Shown in pieces: positions 1 to 5,020 of a DNA stretch of 6,360 nucleotides. The stretch spans positions 1-6,360 of the forward strand of contig JACCUO010000132.1 in NCBI GenBank assembly GCA_013811765.1, read 5' to 3'. Every line of letters starts with the position of its first letter. Positions within the stretch are counted from its first letter, which is position 1. The translations under genes and the position numbers were made by a program. The notes beneath the pieces are model-generated. The model was not told the origin of the DNA. It was given only the letters and a program-made list of their open reading frames with translations, and made no database searches. Origin of the DNA: Thermoleophilaceae bacterium. Its GTDB lineage: Bacteria; Actinomycetota; Thermoleophilia; Solirubrobacterales; Thermoleophilaceae.

Positions 1-189
1 CTGCTGCACAGCGCCCTGCGCAGCCTCACCGGCCGTGGCCTGACAGTGGCGTTCGAGCTCACCGGCGGGCGAACGGAGGCGGGGCCCGCCAGACTGGGGG
101 AGGAGGAGCTGCTCGAGCGCTTGAAGCGAGAGTTCGGCGCCGAGGAGGTCCTCTCCGAGGACGACGACGATCCCGAGACCGAGGACTGA
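1..189 (+). CDS. dnaX: DNA polymerase III subunit gamma/tau, C-terminal end (5'-truncated by window)
   Basis: Seen: an open frame enters from the left edge in frame 1 and ends at TGA 187-189, giving 62 residues. These contain a helix-like stretch ending LLERLKREFGAEEV and a very acidic tail (about nine Asp/Glu in the last twelve residues). Known: the tau subunit of the clamp loader ends with a small domain that binds the replicative polymerase, and 'LKxxFgAeev' endings are common in DnaX C-termini. In Actinomycetota dnaX is followed directly by ybaB and recR, exactly as here, with only 2 bp before the next start. The ATPase core lies outside the window, so the call rests on the short tail plus synteny. 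Stop codon and frame are certain; the product is very likely. Confidence 0.82.
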   Translation: MLHSALRSLTGRGLTVAFELTGGRTEAGPARLGEEELLERLKREFGAEEVLSEDDDDPETED

Positions 190-191
190 GC

Positions 192-518
192 GTGGCAAAA
201 CAGCCCGACATGAACCAGATGATGCGCCAAGTCCAGCAGATGCAGCAGGAGATGGCCAAGGCGCAGGAGTCCCTGAAGGACGAGGTGGTGGAGGCAAGCG
301 CCGGCGGCGGGATGGTGACCGTCAAGGTCAACGGCGAGCTGGAGGTACTCGAGCTGCGAATCGATCCCGAGGCCGTTGACCCCGAGGACGTGGAGCTGCT
401 CCAGGACATGGTCCAGGCGGCCCTGAACGAGGCGCTTCGGTCCGCCCAGGAGCTGGCGGCCTCAAAGCTGGGAGCGGTCACCGGTGGGCTTGGCGGCATG
501 GGCCTCCCGGGTATCTAG
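192..518 (+). CDS. ybaB: Nucleoid-associated protein YbaB/EbfC family
   Basis: A 108-residue protein, the usual size for the family. YbaB/EbfC forms tweezer-like dimers that bind DNA and is nearly always encoded between dnaX and recR; its precise role (nucleoid organisation, link to repair) is not settled. Seen: a Met/Gln-rich N-terminal helix (residues 1-30, MNQMMRQVQQMQQEM), then the family's beta-core with the signature GGGMVTVKVNGELEVLELRI (about residues 37-56), the acidic 'DPEAVDPEDVELLQDMV' segment, a second long helix, and a Gly/Met-rich tail typical of the family. The GTG start at 192 lies 2 bp after the dnaX stop, with GAGG at 181-184 as a modest ribosome-binding site. An in-frame ATG at 210 is an alternative start but would remove the charged first residues. 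Co-transcription with dnaX and recR is inferred from spacing. Confidence 0.95.
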   Translation: MAKQPDMNQMMRQVQQMQQEMAKAQESLKDEVVEASAGGGMVTVKVNGELEVLELRIDPEAVDPEDVELLQDMVQAALNEALRSAQELAASKLGAVTGGLGGMGLPGI

Positions 519-542
519 GTGCTCCGGCGCTAGAAGCAGCTC

Positions 543-1142
543 CTGTTCGCGCCCCCGGTCAACCGCCTGATCACCGAGCTCGCGAGGCTGCCCGGGATCG
601 GTCAGCGCACCGCGCAACGGCTGGCCTTCCACGTGCTGAGGGTCTCCGACGAGGAGGCTCTGGCGCTCGCCGAGGCCATCCGCGAGGTCAAGGCGACAGT
701 CGGGCACTGCGAGGTGTGCTTCAACCTCGCCACCGAGGCCACCTGCCGGATCTGCCAGGACCAGCGCAGGGAGGCCGGGGTGATCTGCGTGGTCGAGGAG
801 CCGAGTGACGTGATCCCGATCGAGCGAACCAACGAGTTCGGCGGCCGCTACCACGTGCTCGGCGGGGCGCTCTCACCGATCGACGGCGTGGACCCGGAGG
901 ACCTCCACATCGGCGAGCTGCTCGGCCGCGCCTCCTCCGACGGCGTGCGCGAGGTGATCGTGGCCACCAACGCCACCACGACCGGCGAGGCCACGGCGCT
1001 CTATCTGGCCGACGAGCTGCGGCAGCGCGCGCCCTCCGTGGTGGTCACGCGCCTTGCCAGCGGCCTGCCGGTGGGCTCTGACCTCGAGTACGCGGACGAG
1101 ATCACGCTGGGCAAAGCATTCAGGGGGCGCAGGGAGCTCTGA
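543..1142 (+). CDS. recR: Recombination mediator protein RecR (CTG start)
   Basis: RecR loads RecA onto single-stranded gaps together with RecO/RecF. Seen: from CTG 543 the frame gives 199 residues, matching the family length (~198-203). The order of parts is complete: N-terminal helix and helix-hairpin-helix (residues 1-30, with ARLPGIGQRTAQRLAFHVL), a C4 zinc finger (Cys56, Cys59, Cys68, Cys71), a Toprim domain from about residue 79 to 175 (VICVVEEPSDV ... ATNATTTGEATALYL), and the C-terminal Walker-B-like VTRLASGLPVGSDLEYAD segment. Start choice: the first conventional start in frame is GTG 633, which would delete the whole helix-hairpin-helix region and so is wrong. Upstream, an in-frame TAG at 531 limits the gene, leaving CTG 543 as the only near-cognate start. 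AGAAGCAG at 532-539 is a weak ribosome-binding site. The gene lies 24 bp after ybaB. Function is sure; the exact start is not. Confidence 0.93.
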   Translation: MFAPPVNRLITELARLPGIGQRTAQRLAFHVLRVSDEEALALAEAIREVKATVGHCEVCFNLATEATCRICQDQRREAGVICVVEEPSDVIPIERTNEFGGRYHVLGGALSPIDGVDPEDLHIGELLGRASSDGVREVIVATNATTTGEATALYLADELRQRAPSVVVTRLASGLPVGSDLEYADEITLGKAFRGRREL

Positions 1143-1175
1143 AGCACCGCACCGATTCCCCGCGGCACCGATCCA
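1143..1175. other. Convergent intergenic gap, no clear terminator
   Basis: Only 33 bp separate the stop of recR from the stop of the oppositely oriented GH3 gene. I see a short direct repeat (GCACCGAT-like) and a CCGCGG palindrome but no stable hairpin with a T-tract, so transcripts from the two sides may overlap into each other. Confidence 0.5.
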
Positions 1176-2435
1176 TCACCGGATTAAGCCGTAATCCCGC
1201 TTTGCGCTGAGGATCCGCAGCAGTGCCTGATCGAGCCGCGTACGGGTGATCTCGCCGCTGCGGACCGCCCGCAGGACCGCCACATACGCGGCCTGCTGGT
1301 CGCCGGCGGGGCCGGAGATGTAGAGCATGTCCGCGCCGGCCTCCATGGCCTTGACGGCGGCGTCCGGCACCGAGGTGAGCGCGGTGATCGGTGGATCGGC
1401 GAGGTCGTCGGTGATGGCTACGCCCTTGAACTTCAGCTCCTCGCGCAGTAGGTCGGTCGCCACCTTGGAGGACAGCGACCCGGGCGTAACGAAGTCGTCG
1501 ACCGCGTACAGGCCGTGGCTCAGCACGATGCCGGGCACCCCGGCGGCGATCGCCGCCCGGAAGGGGACCAGGTCACGAGCGCGAAGCTCGTCAAGTGACT
1601 GGCCCACGTTGGCGGGTCCCTCCTCGGTCGATTGCGAGGCCGACCCGAGGCCGGGGAAGTGCTTGGCGGCGGTGAAGAGCCGCCTGCGGCGGTAGGCCTC
1701 CACCACGCCCCGGGCGTACCCGGCCACCCGCTCCGGATCATCTGAATAGGCACGGGGGCCAACGGCGCGATCCTCCGCCAGCCCAACGTCGAGCACCGGC
1801 GCGAGGAGCCCGCTGACGCCGAGTGGCTTGAGGGTCGAGCCTGCCTCCTCGGCCTCGGCCACGGCCGCTCCGACCGACGGGAGGTCGGAGGCCACGTTCG
1901 CCGGCGGGAGGTCGCTGAACACGTTGAAGTCACCGCCCTCCTGCATCGCCATCACCCACGGCGGCACGTGCTTCTCCTGCTGGGAGATGATAATCGCCTC
2001 GCCGGCCAGCGATCCGAGCTGCTGGGGATCCGTGTAGTTCCCGGCGTCGATCACCAAGCCGCCGAGGTCGAGCCTGCGCAGCTGACGGAAGACCGCTGCG
2101 TTCAGGTCCGTCCCGCGAAACCCGACCAGAAACAGCTGTGCGACCTTGCGGTCGGTGGGAATCCGCTTTACGAGGTCCGAGACGCTGCGGGGAACGCCCG
2201 CCCCGGCCGGGCGCGTGGCCTCCGGCGGCGGCGGGATCAGGCGGGCGAGGAAGGAGGTGCGGCGCTCGGCGGTCCGTTGTGCACCGGCCTCCTGCACCTT
2301 CGGCTGATCATCGTCTTCGCTTCGCAGGAACAGACCCACGACGGCTGCGAGGAGTACAAGCCCCACGATTGCGCCAACGCGTCCGGGCACGGCTTTCTGA
2401 AGTCTGGACACGGCGTCGGGCAGGCGGGCCTTCAT
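1176..2435 (-). CDS. Membrane-anchored glycoside hydrolase family 3 protein (NagZ-like)
   Basis: A 419-residue protein. Family: GH3 N-terminal (beta/alpha)8 barrel, the single-domain NagZ type that usually removes beta-N-acetylhexosamine from cell-wall fragments. Seen: a basic N-terminus followed by one hydrophobic segment (residues ~20-37), without a lipobox or clear cleavage site, so a signal anchor with the enzyme outside is likely. A Pro-rich linker (~65-85) leads to the barrel (~90-412). Recognisable motifs: MQEGG (164-168), APVLDVG (212-218), GPRAYSDDP (226-234), KHFPGLG (258-264), and FKGVAITDDL (336-345), where Asp343 is the expected nucleophile. Odd: the usual KHFPGHGxxxxDSHxxxP is changed, so the loop His is absent. 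ATG 2435 is preferred over in-frame upstream starts (up to 2675) because those would add an Arg/Pro-rich stretch antisense to lysC. It is convergent with recR and divergent from lysC. The exact substrate is unknown. Confidence 0.9.
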   Translation of the reverse strand: MKARLPDAVSRLQKAVPGRVGAIVGLVLLAAVVGLFLRSEDDDQPKVQEAGAQRTAERRTSFLARLIPPPPEATRPAGAGVPRSVSDLVKRIPTDRKVAQLFLVGFRGTDLNAAVFRQLRRLDLGGLVIDAGNYTDPQQLGSLAGEAIIISQQEKHVPPWVMAMQEGGDFNVFSDLPPANVASDLPSVGAAVAEAEEAGSTLKPLGVSGLLAPVLDVGLAEDRAVGPRAYSDDPERVAGYARGVVEAYRRRRLFTAAKHFPGLGSASQSTEEGPANVGQSLDELRARDLVPFRAAIAAGVPGIVLSHGLYAVDDFVTPGSLSSKVATDLLREELKFKGVAITDDLADPPITALTSVPDAAVKAMEAGADMLYISGPAGDQQAAYVAVLRAVRSGEITRTRLDQALLRILSAKRDYGLIR

Positions 2436-2461
2436 GGGGCGAACGCTAACCTGCGCCGCCC
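2436..2461. promoter_or_regulatory. Putative overlapping divergent promoters for the GH3 gene and lysC
   Basis: Only 26 bp lie between the two divergent start codons. On the + strand TAACCT (2447-2452) and on the - strand TAGCGT (2448 down to 2443) both fit the TANNNT pattern of a -10 element. They share the self-complementary TA at 2447-2448. With normal -10 to +1 spacing, transcripts would start near 2459 (+) and 2436 (-), within a few bases of each start codon, and neither start has a Shine-Dalgarno. No good -35 hexamer is visible on either side. This is inference from sequence pattern only. Confidence 0.35.
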
Positions 2462-3781
2462 GTGAACCGCCCCCAGGCACCCGAACTCGAGACCGTCGTG
2501 ATGAAGTTCGGGGGCACGTCGGTGGCCGACGCCGACCGGATGAAGCGTGCCGCCGGACGCATCGTGCAAGCCGCCGAGGAGGGGATCCGGGTGGTGGCCG
2601 TGCTCTCTGCACGGGGAAAGACGACCGACGACCTGCTGGCGATGGCCCACGAGGTCTCCCACCGGCCCGACCCACGCGAGATGGACATGCTGCTCTCGAC
2701 AGGCGAGCGGATCTCCTGCGCCCTCGCGGCGATGGTGATCAACGACCTGGGCCACGAGGCCATCTCGCTGACCGGCTCGCAGGCCGGCATCGTGACCGAC
2801 ACCTCGCACACGAAGGCGCGCATTCTCGACGTGCGCGCCGACCGCATCCGCGACGCCCTCGATGACGGCAAGATCGTGCTGGTGGCGGGTTTTCAGGGCG
2901 TGTCGACCGCGGCCGACGTGACCACCCTGGGCCGTGGAGGGTCGGACACCACCGCGGTGGCCCTGGCGGCGGCGCTCGGCGCCGACAGGTGCGAGATCTA
3001 CACCGACGTCTCGGGCGTGTTCAGCGCCGACCCTCGGATCGTGGCCGACGCCCGCAAGCTGGCGGTGGTCTCCTTCGAGGAGATGCTCGAGATGTCGGCT
3101 TCGGGCGCCGGCGTCCTCCAGTTGCGCGCCGTCGAGTATGCGCGCAACCACGCCATCCCCATCCACTGCAGGTCGAGCTTCGAAGATGGACCCGGTACCT
3201 TCGTGGTCGACGAACACACCACCATGGAACGACCACTGGTCACAGCCGTCACGCACTCGACCGACGAGGCCCGGATCACGCTTACGGGCCTGCCGGATCG
3301 CCCGGGCATCGCCGGGCGGGTCCTCACCGTGCTGGCCAAAGCGACGGTGAACGTGGACATGATCATCCAGAACGAGCCGCACTCGGAGGGCCATCGGGCC
3401 GACATGTCCGTCACGGTCCCGCGTTCGGACCTGCCGGCCGCGATCGAGGCGCTCACGCCGCTCAAGGCCGAGCTTGGCGTGGGCGAGATCGCCACCGACC
3501 GGGCGATGGGCAAGGTCTCCCTGGTGGGGGCCGGGATGAGGAGCCATCCAGGCGTGGCCGCGAAGGCTCTCACCGTGCTCGGGGACGCCGACGTGAATAT
3601 CGAGATGATCTCCACCTCGCCGATCAAGATCTCCTGCGTGATCCGCGAGGAGCATGTGAAGAACGCCGTTCGCGAGCTGCACACTGCATTCGACCTCGGC
3701 GCGGATGCGGTGCGGCGGGAGGACGTGGCGGGCGATCACCGGCCGGTAGTCGAGCCCGACTCCGGGGACGGGGACGCCTGA
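2462..3781 (+). CDS. lysC: Aspartokinase (aspartate kinase), two ACT domains
   Basis: Phosphorylates aspartate to aspartyl-4-phosphate, the committed step to lysine/DAP, threonine, methionine and isoleucine. A protein of 439 residues; actinobacterial LysC is ~421. Seen: amino-acid kinase domain (~12-245) with the KFGGTSVAD nucleotide/substrate motif (15-23), STGERISCALAA (79-90), GFQGVS (143-148), GRGGSDTTAVALAAALGA (157-174) and YTDVSGVFSADPR (180-192). Two ACT domains follow (~272-345 with DRPGIAGRVLTVLAKATVNVDM; ~351-420 with KVSLVGAGMRSHPGVAAKAL), the module through which Lys and/or Thr give feedback inhibition. The C-terminal tail (~421-439) is acidic and non-conserved. Start: GTG 2462 is the longest reasonable start and gives a 13-residue lead before VVMKFGG; GTG 2498 or ATG 2501 are possible shorter starts. 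There is no Shine-Dalgarno at 2462. It overlaps asd by one base, so the pair is translationally coupled. Confidence 0.96.
   Translation: MNRPQAPELETVVMKFGGTSVADADRMKRAAGRIVQAAEEGIRVVAVLSARGKTTDDLLAMAHEVSHRPDPREMDMLLSTGERISCALAAMVINDLGHEAISLTGSQAGIVTDTSHTKARILDVRADRIRDALDDGKIVLVAGFQGVSTAADVTTLGRGGSDTTAVALAAALGADRCEIYTDVSGVFSADPRIVADARKLAVVSFEEMLEMSASGAGVLQLRAVEYARNHAIPIHCRSSFEDGPGTFVVDEHTTMERPLVTAVTHSTDEARITLTGLPDRPGIAGRVLTVLAKATVNVDMIIQNEPHSEGHRADMSVTVPRSDLPAAIEALTPLKAELGVGEIATDRAMGKVSLVGAGMRSHPGVAAKALTVLGDADVNIEMISTSPIKISCVIREEHVKNAVRELHTAFDLGADAVRREDVAGDHRPVVEPDSGDGDA
3224..3781 (+). other. Possible internal start for a LysC regulatory (beta) subunit
   Basis: In Corynebacterium and Bacillus, lysC makes a second protein, the beta subunit, from an in-frame internal start just before the ACT domains. 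Here Met255 (ATG 3224, MERPLVTAV) lies at the matching place, and the local sequence resembles the C. glutamicum beta start as I remember it. It would give 185 residues holding both ACT domains. No convincing Shine-Dalgarno precedes it, so the second product is uncertain. Confidence 0.3.
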
Positions 3782-4815
3782 TGCGCGTCGCCGTGGTGGG
3801 TGCCACCGGCGCTGTGGGCTCGACGATCCTCGGCGTGATGGGCGAGCGAAGCTTTCCCGCCAGCGAGATCGCGCCCTTCGCCTCCGAGCGCTCCGCCGGG
3901 CGAACGATCGACTTCGGCGAGGATCGCCTGGAGGTCACGGCGCTCGCCGATGACGCGGTCGCGGGCTTTGACCTGGCGCTTTTCTCCGCTGGCTCCGAGG
4001 TGAGCGAGCGGTGGGCGCCGCGCTTTGCGGACGCCGGGGCCGTGGTGGTGGACAACTCGTCGGTATGGCGGATGCGCGATCACGTTCCGCTCGTGGTGGC
4101 CGAGGTCAACCCCGAGAGCCTCGCGGACCACCGCGGGATCGTGGCAAACCCAAACTGTTCCACGATGCAGATGGTGGTCGCGCTGAAGCCGATCCTCGAC
4201 ACCGCCGGCATCGAGCGCCTCGTGATCTCCACCTACCAGTCGGTGTCGGGCACCGGCCGGCTCGCGGTAGAGGAGCTGCGCGACCAGACGCGGGCACTGC
4301 TCGACACAAAGGAGATATCGGAGCCGGCCGTCTTCCCCCACCAGATCGCCTTCAATGCGGTGCCTCAGGTCGAGACCTTCAAGGACGGCGACGACTACAC
4401 GACCGAGGAGCGGAAGATGATGGGGGAGACCCGCAAGATCCTCGGCACCGAGGCGATCGGGATCTCCGCCACGTGCGTGCGGATCCCCGTCCACACCGGG
4501 CACTCACAGTCGATCAACGTGCAGACACGCGACGGGCTCTCGCCGGAGGCCTGCCGTGAGCTGCTCTCCTCGGCCCCGGGCGTGACCGTGATCGACGATC
4601 CCGCAAATGGGCTTTACCCACTGGCGATCGACGCCGAGGGCCAAGATCAGGTGCTCGTAGGCCGCATCCGCCGCGACCCCTCGCACGACCGCTGCCTGAA
4701 CCTCTGGGTCGTGGGCGACAATCTGCGCAAGGGGGCCGCGACCAATGCCGTCCAGGTGGCCGAGCTGCTGAACGTGCGCGGTCTGATGGGCGGAGCCCGG
4801 ACCGCCTCGGGATAG
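3781..4815 (+). CDS. asd: Aspartate-semialdehyde dehydrogenase
   Basis: Reduces aspartyl-4-phosphate, the LysC product, to aspartate-4-semialdehyde with NADPH; cytosolic. 344 residues, a normal family length. Seen: N-terminal nucleotide-binding glycine motif VVGATGAVGSTIL (5-17), LFSAGSEVS (67-75), VVVDNSSVWRM (88-98), and NPNCST with the catalytic cysteine Cys126. Then come SVSGTGRLAVEEL (154-166), HQIAFNAVPQV (187-197), and RIPVHTGHS (234-242) with Arg234 for substrate binding and His241 as the acid/base; their spacing of seven equals that of Arg267/His274 in the E. coli enzyme. The C-terminal GDNLRKGAATNAVQVAELL (312-330) is also canonical. Start ATG 3781 shares its A with the lysC stop TGA (TGATG), and GGGGAC-type purine runs lie just upstream in the lysC tail, so coupled translation is likely. 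An in-frame extension upstream (open back to about 2989) is out-of-frame lysC and is not coding. Confidence 0.97.
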   Translation: MRVAVVGATGAVGSTILGVMGERSFPASEIAPFASERSAGRTIDFGEDRLEVTALADDAVAGFDLALFSAGSEVSERWAPRFADAGAVVVDNSSVWRMRDHVPLVVAEVNPESLADHRGIVANPNCSTMQMVVALKPILDTAGIERLVISTYQSVSGTGRLAVEELRDQTRALLDTKEISEPAVFPHQIAFNAVPQVETFKDGDDYTTEERKMMGETRKILGTEAIGISATCVRIPVHTGHSQSINVQTRDGLSPEACRELLSSAPGVTVIDDPANGLYPLAIDAEGQDQVLVGRIRRDPSHDRCLNLWVVGDNLRKGAATNAVQVAELLNVRGLMGGARTASG

Positions 4816-4887
4816 CGCGGCCGCTTCTAAGAGAGCGCCGCCTCGGGGCGCACGGAGGCCGGTCAGCGACCGAAGTTCAGCAGCAGA

Positions 4888-4928
4888 GGGGGAGCAGACG
4901 CTACCCCTTCTCACCCGACGGCTCCCCC
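4888..4928. repeat. Inverted repeat, 8-bp perfect arms, 25-nt loop
   Basis: GGGGGAGC (4888-4895) is the exact reverse complement of GCTCCCCC (4921-4928). The loop contains a CTACCCC that could compete for the left arm's G-run, which would be a possible switch between two folds. That is inference only. Confidence 0.5.
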
Positions 4929-4936
4929 GAAAATCA

Positions 4937-4949
4937 CCCCTGACAGGGG
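4937..4949. repeat. Small GC hairpin CCCCT-GAC-AGGGG
   Basis: A perfect 5-bp stem with a 3-nt loop. It is not followed by a T-run, so by itself it is a weak terminator candidate. Confidence 0.4.
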
Positions 4950-4980
4950 AGGCGCTCGAGGCGCAGGTGGGGCATTCTTT

Positions 4981-5003
4981 CTGAATGAAGAACATTAATT
5001 CAG
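4981..5003. promoter_or_regulatory. CTGAAT-N11-ATTCAG inverted repeat before the LPXTG gene
   Basis: Perfect 6-bp arms (4981-4986 and 4998-5003) with an 11-base spacer, in an AT-rich patch 8 bp upstream of the Shine-Dalgarno. Arm centres are 17 bp apart, not a whole number of helical turns, so an RNA hairpin near the ribosome-binding site is as likely as a protein operator. Function is unknown. Confidence 0.3.
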
Positions 5004-5010
5004 CACCCAA

Positions 5011-5017
5011 AAGGAGG
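5011..5017 (+). promoter_or_regulatory. Strong Shine-Dalgarno AAGGAGG
   Basis: The best ribosome-binding site in the window, with only 3 bases (ATC) before ATG 5021, which is close. It decides against the in-frame ATG 4985 lying upstream of it. A second weaker site, AGAGGAA at 5034-5040, could serve ATG 5048. Confidence 0.7.
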
Positions 5018-5020
5018 ATC

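Larger units (their letters stand above)
4816..5020 (+). other. Structured intergenic region / leader of the LPXTG gene
   Basis: 205 bp without a gene. It holds several inverted repeats: GCGCC 4835-4839 with GGCGC 4847-4851; GGGGGAGC 4888-4895 with GCTCCCCC 4921-4928; CCCCT 4937-4941 with AGGGG 4945-4949; GCGC 4952-4955 with GCGC 4961-4964. None is followed by a good T-tract except loosely the last (TTCTTT at 4975-4980), so the region could hold a terminator for lysC-asd, a structured 5' leader, or both. From about 4971 the sequence turns AT-rich up to the ribosome-binding site, as expected for a promoter or an unstructured start region. I do not recognise a named RNA family. Confidence 0.5.

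Noticed and set aside
633..635. GTG 633 as recR start
   Set aside because: It would delete the conserved N-terminal helix and helix-hairpin-helix that are clearly coded upstream in the same frame.
2436..2675. 80-residue N-terminal extension of the GH3 protein
   Set aside because: Arg/Pro/Ser-rich, antisense to the conserved aspartokinase N-terminus. The ATG at 2435 precedes a normal basic n-region and membrane anchor.
2432..3739. 435-codon minus-strand open frame antisense to lysC
   Set aside because: It is a by-product of high GC at third positions in lysC; the protein is His/Arg/Gly-rich without recognisable motifs.
2989..3780. In-frame upstream extension of asd (608 codons in all)
   Set aside because: The extra part is lysC read out of frame; ASADH starts at its nucleotide-binding motif from ATG 3781.
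4835..4851. GCGCC/GGCGC hairpin 20 bp after asd as intrinsic terminator
   Set aside because: Only 5 bp of stem with a 7-nt loop and no T-tract; kept only as part of the structured intergenic region.
4859..4890. SRP RNA-like string (GGTCAG ... AGCAGC)
   Set aside because: Only fragments of the domain IV signature are present; the GGAA/GUAA-capped stem and the pairing flanks are missing.
4900..4930. Resemblance to the c-di-AMP (ydaO) riboswitch 3' core (CACCCGACGGCT versus CACCCGACAGCT)
   Set aside because: The partner GGGGUNAAUC-type element and the following CUAAC are not seen, so the short match is probably chance. A covariance-model search would decide.
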